A DNA stretch of 64,000 nucleotides from positions 38,022-102,021 of the forward strand of contig JANQLB010000035.1 of NCBI GenBank assembly GCA_028280805.1, in the 5' to 3' direction. Both the position numbers and the translations under genes were made by a program. Of this stretch, positions 8,099-16,555 are shown piece by piece (positions within the stretch are counted from its first letter, which is position 1; every line of letters starts with the position of its first letter). The notes below the pieces were generated by a model, which made no database searches, had not been told where the DNA came from, and was given only the letters and a program-made list of their open reading frames with translations. This DNA comes from Tissierellales bacterium (GTDB taxonomy: Bacteria > Bacillota > Clostridia > Tissierellales > VENL01).

Positions 8099-8133
8099 AG
8101 AAGGCGCCGTAGATTTCTATGGGTCTTTTTTTA
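8099..8133 (+). terminator. Probable terminator after the ferritin gene
   Basis: Imperfect stem AAGGCGCCGTAGA / TCTATGGGTCTT followed by a run of T residues (8125-8132). Confidence 0.6.
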
Positions 8134-8321
8134 TTTTGTATTATATGTTAACTTTAACAATGCGTTTACAAAAAAAGAAGGATTTCGACCAAATTTTTAG
8201 AATATCATATTAACATGTAATAATTTATCATAAGTCAATTTATTAAGTCGAAAACAATTAAGAAGTAAACATTAAGTTGTAGTATTAATGCTAAATAAAT
8301 TTAGGAAGGGAATGAATAATA

Positions 8322-10397
8322 ATGGAAAAAAACAATGTAACAGAAAAAAAGGCAAGAAAAATTCTAGGATTTAGGATTAATAGTATAAGCGTCAAGTTTG
8401 TATTGCCTATAACTATTGTAATATTTCTTTCAATTGTAGTTGTAGGAATCATTGGATATTTGATTCAAAGAGACAGTTTAATTAATATGATGTATCAAAT
8501 AACAGAAACACAAGTAAACCAAATTAAAGGTTTAATTGACAATAGACAAAATACAATGCAGTTAAATAGAAATGTGATGAATAATTACTTAATAAGTATA
8601 ACTAAAGGTGTTGCGAGATATATAGAAGAAATACCTGAGGATGAATTGAATTATAAACTAGATGAATTGGCAAAAGATATTGGCGTTTTCGAAATTAACG
8701 TGTCTAATGAAAATGGAATACTCATGTGGAGTAATGTGGCTCAGTCTCAAGGATTTGATTTTAATTCATCAGAAGAATCAAGACAATTTATACAAGCCTT
8801 AAACAATAAAGATTTTGAATTAGCTCAGTCTCCAACACGTAAAGAAGGAGATAAAATTTTACTTCAGTACATAGGAGTTGCAAGACAAGATAAGCCAGGT
8901 ATAGTTCAGATAGGCGTAAAATTAAATGAAGTACAAGAATTACTAAGACAGACTGACATGTTAACAGTATCAAAAACAGTTAAATTCGGTAAAGGCGGAT
9001 ATGTAACAATCTTAAATAACAATGGAATAATTATTAGCCATTCTGACGATAATCTTATAGGAACTGATTTAAAAACTTTAGAATGGGGTAAGAGAGTTGT
9101 TAATGAAGGAAAAGGTGGATTTACTTTTGACGAAAATGGCAAGAAAATGCTTATCTCATTTGATAGATATAATGATAAATTAATAATTTGTTCAATTATC
9201 CCTACACAGGAATATTTAAAAAGTACAGGAGATTACATTATAAATGATGCCATATCATTTATTATATTATTGTTTATTGCAAAACTATTAATATTATTTA
9301 TTGTAAACAAATACATAATTAAGAGAGTAAATAAGTTGTTAGCTATTAATAAGAAAGTTAGTCAAGGAAAGCTTTATGTTAAAATAAATGATAAAAATGA
9401 TGATGAAATCGGGGAATTGTTTGATGGATATAATGAGATGACAAACAACTTGAAAAATATTGTTTTAAATATCACTAAGACTTCAAATGATATAAACAAG
9501 GTTTCATCGGTATTAGCAGAATCATCAGAACAAGTATCATCAGCAGGTCAGCAGATAGCTAGTTCCATAAATGAAATAGCTAATGGAGCGAATAACCAAG
9601 TAGAGGAAATTCATAACGGTATAAACGAGTTAAGAAATTTAACCTCTAGCATTGATGATATAAATAATAGTGTTTATCAAATTAAGGAACAAGCAGATAA
9701 TATAAGTAATCAAAATAAAGCAGGATTAAAAACTGTAGACGTATTAAAAACAAAATTTAATGAAAACAAGAGTGCTACAGCTAATGTTAATGAAAAGATT
9801 AATATATTATCAGAAAGATCTAGTCAGATTGAAAATATTACAGAATCTATTACCTCTATTGCATCTCAAACAAGTTTACTTGCTTTAAATGCTTCAATTG
9901 AGGCAGCTAGAGCTGGTGAAGCAGGAAAAGGATTTGCTGTAGTAGCAGAAGAAATAAGGTCATTAGCAGAAGATTCTTCTAAGGCTGCAAATAATATTAA
10001 TAATATAATAAATTTAATTAAACAAGAGGTAGCATCAGCGGTATTATCTATGAAAGAAGCTTCTGATGTTGTTATTCAGGTAGACGGTGAAATAGTTAAT
10101 ACTATTACAGTATTTAATATTCTTAAAGAATCTAATGATATTATAGTTAATCTAATTTCTAACTTAAATGAAATAGGTAGAAAGTTAAATGAAAATAAGG
10201 ATATAGTTATTTCTTCTATGGATTCTATAGTATCAGTATCTGAAGAAACTGCTGCATCTACTGAACAAATTTCTGCAACAACACAAGAACAAGCTGCAAC
10301 TTATCAAGAGATTCATTCAACGGCAGCACAATTAAAGTTAATATCCGATGAATTAACAAGCCTGATTACAGTATTTGAAACAGATAAAAAAAATTAG
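8322..10397 (+). CDS. Methyl-accepting chemotaxis protein with periplasm-facing Cache-type sensor
   Basis: 691-residue transmembrane chemoreceptor. TM1 is at about residues 27-48, followed by a roughly 260-residue extracytoplasmic sensor of double-Cache type ([22 protein letters not shown] is the usual membrane-distal signature). TM2 is near 308-330, then a HAMP domain (about 330-380) and a long cytoplasmic signalling coiled coil whose hairpin tip is at about residues 505-545 ([21 protein letters not shown]). There is no C-terminal CheR/CheB pentapeptide. The ligand is unknown. It is monocistronic and ends at a bidirectional terminator shared with the SASP gene. ATG preceded by AGGAAGGGAA. 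Confidence 0.95.
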   Translation: MEKNNVTEKKARKILGFRINSISVKFVLPITIVIFLSIVVVGIIGYLIQRDSLINMMYQITETQVNQIKGLIDNRQNTMQLNRNVMNNYLISITKGVARYIEEIPEDELNYKLDELAKDIGVFEINVSNENGILMWSNVAQSQGFDFNSSEESRQFIQALNNKDFELAQSPTRKEGDKILLQYIGVARQDKPGIVQIGVKLNEVQELLRQTDMLTVSKTVKFGKGGYVTILNNNGIIISHSDDNLIGTDLKTLEWGKRVVNEGKGGFTFDENGKKMLISFDRYNDKLIICSIIPTQEYLKSTGDYIINDAISFIILLFIAKLLILFIVNKYIIKRVNKLLAINKKVSQGKLYVKINDKNDDEIGELFDGYNEMTNNLKNIVLNITKTSNDINKVSSVLAESSEQVSSAGQQIASSINEIANGANNQVEEIHNGINELRNLTSSIDDINNSVYQIKEQADNISNQNKAGLKTVDVLKTKFNENKSATANVNEKINILSERSSQIENITESITSIASQTSLLALNASIEAARAGEAGKGFAVVAEEIRSLAEDSSKAANNINNIINLIKQEVASAVLSMKEASDVVIQVDGEIVNTITVFNILKESNDIIVNLISNLNEIGRKLNENKDIVISSMDSIVSVSEETAASTEQISATTQEQAATYQEIHSTAAQLKLISDELTSLITVFETDKKN

Positions 10398-10400
10398 TCC

Positions 10401-10440
10401 AAAAACAAAGATAGGTGACAATTCACCTATCTTTGTTTTT
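10401..10440. terminator. Bidirectional terminator between MCP and SASP genes
   Basis: Perfect 18-bp stem AAAAACAAAGATAGGTGA / TCACCTATCTTTGTTTTT with a 4-nt loop. The A and T flanks let it work for both convergent genes. Confidence 0.92.
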
Positions 10441-10455
10441 ATGTTAGTTTTTCTA

Positions 10456-10686
10456 TTATCTCGTTGTTCCAGTAGTACCGCTCATATTTCTTTGTGCTTG
10501 TTCAACTAACCTTTTAGTCATGTAACCTCCTACATAACCGTTTTGTCTAGCAGTTAATGTTCCTTTATCCATTGTTTGATAATTAGTCATTCCTAATTCG
10601 CTTGCTATTTCATATTTCATTTGATTTAATGCTTGACGAGCTTCAGGAACTACAACTCTGTTTCTTCCAGTATCATTATTAGCCAC
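10456..10686 (-). CDS. Alpha/beta-type small acid-soluble spore protein
   Basis: 76-residue DNA-binding spore protein that coats the chromosome in the dormant endospore and protects it from UV and heat. Typical features are the N-terminal VVPEARQALNQMKYEIASELG, whose E-I-A-S core is the germination protease (GPR) recognition site, and a C-terminal GYVGGYMTKRLVEQAQ helix. It starts at GTG (10686) with a strong AAAGGAGGAATATAAC site. Expression in the forespore by sigma-G is expected; I did not find a convincing -35/-10 pair by eye. It shows that the host forms endospores. Confidence 0.97.
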   Translation of the reverse strand: MANNDTGRNRVVVPEARQALNQMKYEIASELGMTNYQTMDKGTLTARQNGYVGGYMTKRLVEQAQRNMSGTTGTTR

Positions 10687-10837
10687 GTTATATTCCTCCT
10701 TTCAAAGTTGTTTATTTAATGTTTCATTAGTATTATGTGTAAAAATTATATAAGTAAACAATGTAATTTTTTGTACAATTAGTTTACCATTCTAAAAAAA
10801 CGATAAAATTCATAAAATGGATATAATTTCAAAATAG

Positions 10838-11389
10838 TTAAAAAATAATCATTTTCAAACCAAAAAGAATTAATATTAAACCTCCAAGTATTTCAGCATA
10901 TTCTTTTACAAAATCAATCCTTCTAATATGCTTACCTATAACAAAAGATAGTGCAGTTAAAAAACAGGTTATTGCTCCAACAATAACAGCATTTTTAAAT
11001 AACACTTTGGTAAGGTGAAAAATATTAAAATAAGAAAAACCTACTACCAGTGCGTCAATACTTACGCATACCCCAAGCATAATTATTACATACATCTGAA
11101 TTTTAGGCATACGCTGGTTATCAGAAAGACCTTCCTTAAACATTAACAGTCCTACTAAAAGAATAATAATACCACCAATAATATTTGGTATCATAAAAAT
11201 GTATGTATTAAAGAGATTACCTGCTATACCACCGATAAATACAAAAAGGTATTGAAAAAAACCAAAAGATAAAACGCAAAAAAATGCTATTTTTTTTGTA
11301 ATTCTTTTATCTAGGGCTAAGGAAAGTCCTACTCCAAAGGCATCTAGACCTAAAGCTACAGCTATAGCACCTACTCCAAATATACTCAA
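10838..11389 (-). CDS. mntP: MntP-family manganese efflux pump
   Basis: 183-residue protein with six membrane helices arranged as two repeats, each with the acidic motif seen in MntP (DAFGVGLSLALDKRI at residues 16-30 and SIDALVVGFSY near 109-119). MntP exports excess Mn2+ in bacteria. A distant paralog, the sporulation protein YtaF, shares the fold, so that reading cannot be excluded. The neighbours favour manganese: a yybP-ykoY Mn2+ riboswitch starts 185 bp away on the opposite strand and an MntR-type regulator lies 1.9 kb beyond. Its ATG at 11389 is preceded by AGGGAGG. The riboswitch faces the other way and does not control this gene. Confidence 0.8.
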   Translation of the reverse strand: MSIFGVGAIAVALGLDAFGVGLSLALDKRITKKIAFFCVLSFGFFQYLFVFIGGIAGNLFNTYIFMIPNIIGGIIILLVGLLMFKEGLSDNQRMPKIQMYVIIMLGVCVSIDALVVGFSYFNIFHLTKVLFKNAVIVGAITCFLTALSFVIGKHIRRIDFVKEYAEILGGLILILFGLKMIIF

Positions 11390-11514
11390 TTATTTAAACC
11401 TCCCTACAGCTAGGATGATAAATGTTTTTAGTATTTAAATAAATTTATTATTATTGTGTTTATAAACATATATTCTATTAATATTATTTTTAATACTTTA
11501 ATTATTAATAAAAC

Positions 11515-11543
11515 TTGAAAAAATAATAGTAAAATATTATAAT
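11515..11543 (+). promoter_or_regulatory. Sigma-A promoter of the manganese riboswitch transcript
   Basis: TTGAAA (11515-11520), a 17-nt spacer and a perfect TATAAT (11538-11543), placing the start about 25-30 nt before riboswitch helix P1. Confidence 0.75.
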
Positions 11544-11574
11544 AGAATATGTTATAGTAATTAAGATTTTCCAT

Positions 11575-11665
11575 GAATAAGGGGGAGTAGCAGGCGTTTT
11601 TACGCTTAATTAGTCGTCATCACGGTTATATACCCGGCTGATTATGAAATGCAAGACCTTTATTT
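11575..11665 (+). ncRNA. yybP-ykoY (Mn2+-sensing) riboswitch
   Basis: The family hallmarks are present in order: the 5' strand AAGGGGGAGTAGC, a variable hairpin, the core GTCGTCATCACGG, the CCCGGCTGAT segment, and the closing GCAAGACCTTTAT. ATAAGGG (11577-11583) pairs with CCTTTAT (11657-11663) to close P1. The 3' strand of P1 is also the 5' arm of the following terminator, so ligand binding would prevent termination: an ON switch for excess Mn2+. It is on the plus strand and reads into the OadB-like gene, not into mntP. Family recognition comes from conserved sequence; Mn2+ specificity is established knowledge for the class. Confidence 0.92.
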
Positions 11666-11698
11666 AAACATTTTAAATGTTTAAATAAAGGTTTTTTA
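11657..11698 (+). terminator. Riboswitch-controlled terminator
   Basis: Near-perfect stem CCTTTATTTAAACATTT / AAATGTTTAAATAAAGG followed by T6ATTT. Its first seven bases are shared with riboswitch helix P1, so the two folds exclude each other. Confidence 0.92.
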
Positions 11699-11795
11699 TT
11701 TATTATTTTATATTAATATGTGTGGCATAATAAAATAATTATCTTTTTACTATAATACATAACTGCCGCACTAATAATTATGAGGAGGAATCAAA

Positions 11796-12926
11796 TTGAC
11801 AGATTTATTATTAGGCTTTGAAGCTTTAATTGCTGAACCTAAGCAGATTGCTATGTATTTTATTGGAGGTTTTTTGATTTATTTAGCTATTAAAAAAGGG
11901 TATGAACCTATGCTTTTACTGCCAATAGGGTTTGGAGCAATTTTATCAAACATACCAGTTATCCCCGGTATACCTGATATAGCTGGACCTGATGGGGTAT
12001 TGGGAATTATTAAAGAAGCAGGAATTATGAATGAGCTTTTTCCGGCTCTAATTTTTATAGCTATTGGAGCTATGATTGACTTTGAACCTCTCCTTAAGAT
12101 GCCATCAATGCTGTTTTTTGGTGCAGCAGCACAGTTTGGTATATTTATGACTTTAATATTTGCTTTACTCTTAGGATTTGATATATTTGATGCAGCGTCT
12201 ATAGGTATAATAGGAGCTGCTGATGGTCCTACTGCAATATTTGTAGCCAGTAGGTTTGCATCAGAAGGATTACTTGGTCCTATTACTGTCACAGCATACT
12301 CATATATGTCTTTAGTGCCAATTATCCAGCCTATGGTTATTAAAAGAATCACAACAAAAAAAGAAAGAAAAATCAGAATGGAATACAAGGAAAGAAAAAT
12401 TTCTAGGACTGTAAAAATACTATTTCCTATATTAGTTACTATTATAGCCGGTATAATTGCTCCAGTGAGCGTAACTTTAATTGGATTATTGATGTTCGGA
12501 AATCTTATTCGAGTATCTGGAGTTGTAGATAGGCTATCAAAATCAGCACAAAATGAACTGGCGAATTTAGTTACATTACTATTAGGAATTGCAATAGGCT
12601 CTACAATGGGAGCTGAGGAGTTTATAACATGGAATACAGCAAAAATTATGGGATTAGGATTGTTTGCCTTTATATTTGACACTGCTGGAGGAGTATTATT
12701 TGCTAAATTCTTAAACCTGTTTGTTAAAAGGAAGTACAATCCAATGGTAGGTGCTGCAGGTATATCGGCATTTCCTATGTCTTCAAGGGTAATTCAGAAA
12801 TTAGCTAAGGAAGAAGATCCAACAAACTTTATTTTGATGCAGGCAGTAAGTGCTAATGTAGCAGGTCAGATTGGATCAATAATAGCTGGTAGTGTCATAA
12901 TATCAATGTTAGCTAGAATTAACTAG
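11796..12926 (+). CDS. OadB-family membrane protein (sodium-translocating decarboxylase beta-like), orphan, Mn-riboswitch-linked
   Basis: 376 residues with about ten membrane helices. It carries the OadB/MmdB/GcdB signatures: GAADGPTAIFVASRF (the acidic membrane motif) near residue 145, and NPMVGAAGISAFPMSSRV followed by ANVAGQIGSIIAGS at the C-terminus. Known family members pump Na+ using decarboxylation by a separate alpha subunit. No alpha subunit, biotin protein or carboxyltransferase is encoded anywhere in this window. The C-terminal motif reads SANVAGQIGS where classical pumps usually read GPNVAGVIGS. Because transcription passes through a Mn2+ riboswitch and the neighbours are mntP and mntR, I infer a role in manganese homeostasis, possibly Na+-coupled Mn2+ efflux. 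The start is TTG with GAGGAGG before it. Confidence 0.85.
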   Translation: MTDLLLGFEALIAEPKQIAMYFIGGFLIYLAIKKGYEPMLLLPIGFGAILSNIPVIPGIPDIAGPDGVLGIIKEAGIMNELFPALIFIAIGAMIDFEPLLKMPSMLFFGAAAQFGIFMTLIFALLLGFDIFDAASIGIIGAADGPTAIFVASRFASEGLLGPITVTAYSYMSLVPIIQPMVIKRITTKKERKIRMEYKERKISRTVKILFPILVTIIAGIIAPVSVTLIGLLMFGNLIRVSGVVDRLSKSAQNELANLVTLLLGIAIGSTMGAEEFITWNTAKIMGLGLFAFIFDTAGGVLFAKFLNLFVKRKYNPMVGAAGISAFPMSSRVIQKLAKEEDPTNFILMQAVSANVAGQIGSIIAGSVIISMLARIN

Positions 12927-12939
12927 AGGAGGTATAAGT

Positions 12940-13062
12940 ATGGAATATCTAGTTGAAGGTTTGTTTATGGGTTTACAAGGTATGGGGACAACATTTCTTA
13001 TACTAATAATATTTTATTTTTTAATAAAGTTATTATCTAAGCTTTTCGCTCACAGTGATTAA
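12940..13062 (+). CDS. OadG-like small membrane subunit (40 aa)
   Basis: 40-codon ORF, 13 nt after the OadB-like gene, with an AGAGGAGGTATAAGT ribosome-binding site. It encodes one membrane helix (TTFLILIIFYFLIKLLSKLF) after a short amphipathic start. The GLQGMGTTFLIL pattern is what OadG/gamma subunits of Na+-pumping decarboxylases look like at their N-terminus. It lacks the long Pro/Ala-rich C-terminal tail that binds the alpha subunit in classical OadG, which fits a beta-gamma pair working without a decarboxylase. It is easily missed by gene callers because of its size. A terminator follows at 13185. Confidence 0.8.
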   Translation: MEYLVEGLFMGLQGMGTTFLILIIFYFLIKLLSKLFAHSD

Positions 13063-13184
13063 CATATAGTCATCTAAGTCTTAATTTTACTTTATTCAAG
13101 AAAAAATATATACGAAAAATTACTTTAAGTATTTAAATTTACTAATTGACTTGTAAATATCTTTATAATTAAAAATAAACAGCT

Positions 13185-13225
13185 AAGGACTGTTGAAAAT
13201 AGTTTTTGACAGTCCTTTTATTTAT
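13185..13225 (+). terminator. Terminator after the OadB/OadG-like pair
   Basis: Stem AAGGACTGT / ACAGTCCTT with an A/T-rich loop, then TTTATTTAT. Confidence 0.75.
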
Positions 13226-13299
13226 AGAATTATTTGATAAATAAATTAATATATATAAATATGTGATTTATTATAATACTCATAAAAGGATTGATATTT

Positions 13300-13743
13300 T
13301 TGTTATCACCAAGTTTAGAGGACTATTTAGAAGAATTATATAGAACTTTACTAAAAAAAAGTCACATAAGAATTAAGGATATTGCTGACTGTTTAAGTGT
13401 ATCCATGCCGTCGGTAGTTAAAGGGCTAAGAAGACTTGATAGACTAGGTTATATAGATTACAAGCCATATCAGAAAATTATCCTCTTAGATAAAGGTAAA
13501 AAAAAGGGAAGGTTTTTAGTTGAGAGAAATAAAATACTAAGAGATTTTGTTAAAATAATAGGATCGGAATGTGACATTAAGGCTGAAGCAGAGGCTATGG
13601 AGCATTATCTGTCAAAACCTTCAATAAAGGCTATTGAAAAGCTTACAAGGTTTTTACAAGAAAATCATGAGATATTATCTAAACTACAGAGTTTTAAATA
13701 TGTTAGTATTCTTCACAACGAATTAGAGGATATAGAATATTAA
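13300..13743 (+). CDS. mntR: MntR/DtxR-family metal-dependent transcriptional regulator
   Basis: 147-residue winged-helix regulator followed by a dimerisation domain, without an SH3 domain, as in MntR. SPSLEDYLEELY gives the Asp and Glu equivalent to MntR D8 and E11, and EAMEHYLS gives the equivalents of E99, E102 and H103. The position of H77 (RHELL in Bacillus subtilis MntR) reads RNKIL, so one ligand is Asn. MntR represses Mn2+ import and activates efflux genes when Mn2+ is high. I prefer the TTG start at 13300, 9 nt after AAAGGA, over the TTG at 13291 that touches the ribosome-binding site. Confidence 0.85.
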   Translation: MLSPSLEDYLEELYRTLLKKSHIRIKDIADCLSVSMPSVVKGLRRLDRLGYIDYKPYQKIILLDKGKKKGRFLVERNKILRDFVKIIGSECDIKAEAEAMEHYLSKPSIKAIEKLTRFLQENHEILSKLQSFKYVSILHNELEDIEY

Positions 13744-13784
13744 AGCTGAAATTTAGGACTTAAGTCTGAATTTCAGCTTTAATT
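13742..13784 (+). terminator. Terminator after mntR
   Basis: Stem AAAGCTGAAATT / AATTTCAGCTTT around a GGACTTAAGTC inner hairpin, starting at the mntR stop codon, followed by a T-rich run. Confidence 0.65.
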
Positions 13785-14060
13785 ATTTAGTTTACGATAA
13801 TCCTACTAAAGTTGCATTAGTATTTACTAAAATATGGAGGAAGTTCTAATTTAAATGAAGAAGAAACTCCTTTAAGTATTGTTTTTGACAACACTTTTCA
13901 TACCAATAATTTACTAAAACACTAATTAAAACTAATTTCAAATCCAATCTTCTACTATTTGAAATATATCAAAGAAAAAAAGAGGAATATAAAGATTAAT
14001 AACGAAAATTTAATTAAAAGTTTAAAACATCTACATCTGATATACTGGAGGGAGTATCTT

Positions 14061-14795
14061 ATGAAGAAAAGTTTTTTTAGCTTTATTCTTGGATTTATGT
14101 TAGGAATTATGATTTTAGGCACTATAACTGTATATGCTGTTGATTCATCTATGATTGAGGTTTATTATAATATTAAGGACATAGTTATTAACAAAGTATC
14201 TAAGATGCCAAAGGATGATAAACCTTTTGTTTACGACAAGACAACATATGTGCCTTTGAGATTTATTGCGGAAGAGCTTGGATACCATGTAGATTGGGAC
14301 TATGAAACTGGTTCAGTTTTAATAGGTGAAGTTGAAGATCCAAAGAGCTATTATCCGGGTGAAAAGCCTAATGGAATAGACTATATGAACTATCAAGAAG
14401 GACATTCGTTTCATAGCTTTAGATATGGATACAATACTAGTATAAAAACGGATAATGTTGGAAAAGAATTTGACTCATACATATTACTTTATATTGATGA
14501 TATAGCAAATATAGATGATGCTTGGAATTATATAGAATTTCCTCTGAATAATAAGTTTAAATCTTTTAAAGCAAATTTAGGAATGACTAGTGAGTATCAA
14601 AATACTAAAGATATAGTCAGATTAGAGATATATGCAGATGAAGTTTTAATATATGAGAGTTCAGTTAAGGCAGGAGATATGCCCACAAAGATAACTGTAG
14701 ATATATCTGAAAAAGAGAAGATAGGATTTAAGATGATAACTACAGGAAAAAATGATTCGCAGATTGGATTATTTGATGCACATTTCCTAAAATAG
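14061..14795 (+). CDS. Exported protein with copper-amine-oxidase N-terminal-like (stalk) domain
   Basis: 244 residues. The N-terminal hydrophobic segment (residues 5-28, ending in VYAVDSS) is a signal peptide or anchor. Then come IVINKVSKMPKDDKPFVYDKT and TTYVPLRFIAEELGYHVDW, the hallmark of the Cu_amine_oxidN1 domain common on clostridial cell-surface proteins. The C-terminal 130 residues look like a beta-sandwich of NPCBM type (a carbohydrate-binding-like module), judged only from pattern. The ATG at 14061 has GGAGGGAG upstream; the frame is open from 13959 but the earlier part lacks a start signal. Role unknown; the domain is thought to help surface display, not to bind copper. Confidence 0.8.
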   Translation: MKKSFFSFILGFMLGIMILGTITVYAVDSSMIEVYYNIKDIVINKVSKMPKDDKPFVYDKTTYVPLRFIAEELGYHVDWDYETGSVLIGEVEDPKSYYPGEKPNGIDYMNYQEGHSFHSFRYGYNTSIKTDNVGKEFDSYILLYIDDIANIDDAWNYIEFPLNNKFKSFKANLGMTSEYQNTKDIVRLEIYADEVLIYESSVKAGDMPTKITVDISEKEKIGFKMITTGKNDSQIGLFDAHFLK

Positions 14796-14863
14796 AATTA
14801 GATTTTACAATTACAGTAAATAAACCTTATTAAAATAACATACTTCTAGTTCCAATGGCCAGT

Positions 14864-14920
14864 AATTACACTATAAGAATCCTTATTGTATTGAAAGGAT
14901 AACTTATAGTGTAATTTTAA
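14864..14920. terminator. Bidirectional terminator between the exported protein gene and cotJC
   Basis: Inverted repeat AATTACACTATAAG / CTTATAGTGTAATT enclosing an inner ATCCTT / AAGGAT stem, then TTTT. It lies between convergent genes. Confidence 0.75.
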
Positions 14921-14958
14921 AATGACATAAATACTAGGCATATTAATCTATAGTCTTT

Positions 14959-15531
14959 TTAATAATGCTTTTTTCTCTCCTGATATTCTTCTACTATACG
15001 TAATGTTTCTCCAAATCTTTGGAAATGAACGACTTCACGTTCTCTTAAGAATTTTAACGCATCAGTTACACCGGGGTCATCACTAAGTTTAATTAAGTTT
15101 TCATAAGTAGATCTTGCTTTTTGTTCAGCGGCCATATCCTCGTATAGATTAGCTATAGGGTCATCTTTAGATTGTATAAATGTTGCAGTCCAAGGTACTC
15201 CGGCAGCATTTTGCGGGAATAAAGCCTTTCCTCTATTTGCATAATTGGCTTCAAAAGGTGTTCCTTTTATTTGTTCAACTGTTGCATCTTTTACCAGCTT
15301 ATATACAATAGTACCTATTATCTCCCAATGTGCAAGTTCTTCTGTGCCTATATCTGTCAAAATACCCTTAGCTTCACCGGTAGGCATTGACCATCTTTGA
15401 GTCAAATACCTTACTCCGGCAGACAATTCTCCATCAGCACCTCCAAATTGTTCAAGAATCATTTGTGCTAAACTAGGATTGCATGAATATACTTTTACTG
15501 GATATTGTAATTTTTTTTCATAAATCCACAT
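14959..15531 (-). CDS. cotJC: Spore coat protein CotJC, manganese-catalase family
   Basis: 190-residue four-helix ferritin-like protein of the Mn-catalase superfamily. The metal-ligand helices carry E35 (GADGELSAGVRY), EELAHWEIIG near residue 65, EDMAAEQKARSTYENL near 147 and REREVVHFQRFGE near 170, so the di-metal site appears intact. CotJC is packaged in the spore coat and may detoxify H2O2. It is the last gene of cotJABC, 13 nt after cotJB, with GGAGG before its ATG. The operon is expected to be mother-cell (sigma-E) expressed. The nearby Mn homeostasis genes could supply its cofactor, but that link is an inference. Confidence 0.97.
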   Translation of the reverse strand: MWIYEKKLQYPVKVYSCNPSLAQMILEQFGGADGELSAGVRYLTQRWSMPTGEAKGILTDIGTEELAHWEIIGTIVYKLVKDATVEQIKGTPFEANYANRGKALFPQNAAGVPWTATFIQSKDDPIANLYEDMAAEQKARSTYENLIKLSDDPGVTDALKFLREREVVHFQRFGETLRIVEEYQERKKHY

Positions 15532-15544
15532 AATTTAACCTCCT

Positions 15545-15808
15545 TTAGTCGCATCCAGAGTAATCTATTTCCCAAGGCCAAGGTTCATCTATATATTTCC
15601 AAGGGAATTGACTCATTCCTGTATATTTTAATGGGCCGTATTTACTATTATACAAAAACTCAAGCTCTTGGTACTGGCCAGCTAGAGTATTGTGAAGTCT
15701 TAATGCTCTTTCATCTTTAGGGTGAGTATCCAAGTAGAGATTAGTTTCAACTAAACTAAATCCGATTTCCATAATATCTTCTAATAGTTGTAGCTGCTTA
15801 TCATCCAT
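15545..15808 (-). CDS. cotJB: Spore coat protein CotJB
   Basis: 87-residue acidic protein. It shows the CotJB pattern of an N-terminal helical part (LLEDIMEIGFSLVETNLYLDTHP, in which LYLDTHP is conserved) and an aromatic C-terminus (GPLKYTG, then PWKYIDEPWPWE). It partners CotJA and CotJC in the coat assembly. GGAGGTG precedes the ATG and the gene is 17 nt after cotJA. Its enzymatic role, if any, is unknown. Confidence 0.95.
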   Translation of the reverse strand: MDDKQLQLLEDIMEIGFSLVETNLYLDTHPKDERALRLHNTLAGQYQELEFLYNSKYGPLKYTGMSQFPWKYIDEPWPWEIDYSGCD

Positions 15809-15825
15809 TTTGTGACACCTCCGAT

Positions 15826-15990
15826 TTATTTTTTTATTTCTCTTTCTTCTACATAAGGCATATATAACTCTGGAAATAATGTTCCTTTACATAGAGCTTC
15901 TCTAGGTGTATAAACTTTGTTCATTATCTGAAAAGGTACATATGCACGAGCTAGTTGGAAATTATCAGGCATGTATTTTATATTATCCAC
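15826..15990 (-). CDS. cotJA: Spore coat-associated protein CotJA
   Basis: 54 codons starting at GTG (15990) behind a GGAGGTTTTAAA site. The product reads LARAYVPFQIMNKVYTPREALCKGTLFPELYMPY, which is the CotJA signature (AYVPFQ, then P.EAL..GTLFPELY.PY). It is the first gene of cotJABC and is needed for CotJC assembly into the coat in Bacillus. The use of GTG and the short length make it easy to overlook. Spacing to cotJB is 17 nt. Confidence 0.95.
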   Translation of the reverse strand: MDNIKYMPDNFQLARAYVPFQIMNKVYTPREALCKGTLFPELYMPYVEEREIKK

Positions 15991-16163
15991 TTTAAAACCT
16001 CCTAAAAATATAATTCTGCACTAATATATTACTCATTACACTAATTAAGTGTGAATAAGAATAATATTTTTATGGAATGTATTGAAAAATCATTATAAAT
16101 ATACAAGAAATAATATAATCAAACACTAATTATATTAATAGATAATTATAACTAGATTTAAAT

Positions 16164-16190
16164 AAAAAAACACCTTAATCAAGGTGTTTT
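16164..16190 (-). terminator. Terminator downstream of the 114-aa gene
   Basis: Stem AACACCTT / AAGGTGTT with a run of A on the left, which gives a T7 tail on the minus strand. Confidence 0.8.
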
Positions 16191-16204
16191 AGTCTACTTC
16201 AATA

Positions 16205-16549
16205 TTACTGTTTATTTCTATATAATGTAATAGTCAAAGCTGTATCTTCAAATTCTACTTCTGCTTTATCAACCATCATTCCTACTAATGACAGTTCAGT
16301 ATCGTGATCATTTTCACCAGCTAATTCCCAATAATGTTCTTCAATTTCAGTTTGTCTTGGCATATTGAGAAGATCTTTTAAAAGCTTTACCCTTTTATTA
16401 TCACAATCAATATTATCGGTGTGAATTTTAATTTTAAAGAAAGTTTCATTATTTTCAACAGATATATTCATGTTATTTGTACCATGTTTAAAGCAAAATG
16501 TAACTAGTTCATCAAGAATTTTAGAAATTTTCTTAATCTCATGTTTCAT
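16205..16549 (-). CDS. Uncharacterised 114-aa cytosolic protein paired with a DUF1576 membrane protein
   Basis: Soluble, acidic, no signal peptide. The N-terminal helix (IKKISKILDELVTFCFKHGTNNMNISVENN) resembles the HATPase-like N-box region of anti-sigma or kinase ATPase folds, with an Asn-rich strand after it, but the glycine-rich ATP-lid motifs are not evident, so I only note the similarity. It starts 6 nt after the DUF1576 gene and is clearly co-transcribed. The conserved pairing suggests a cytosolic partner of the membrane protein. Function unknown. Confidence 0.7.
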   Translation of the reverse strand: MKHEIKKISKILDELVTFCFKHGTNNMNISVENNETFFKIKIHTDNIDCDNKRVKLLKDLLNMPRQTEIEEHYWELAGENDHDTELSLVGMMVDKAEVEFEDTALTITLYRNKQ

Positions 16550-16555
16550 TTTATA

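Noticed and set aside
11575..11665. Riboswitch as controller of mntP
   Set aside because: The element and its terminator are on the plus strand, whereas mntP is on the minus strand and begins on the other side of the promoter.
11879..12739. 286-codon ORF on the minus strand
   Set aside because: Lies entirely antisense to the OadB-like gene, has low-complexity Ile/Pro/Asn composition and no ribosome-binding site; it is a mirror of the real gene.
12940..13062. Treating the 40-codon ORF as noise
   Set aside because: It has a strong ribosome-binding site, follows the OadB-like gene by 13 nt and looks like OadG, so it was kept as a gene.
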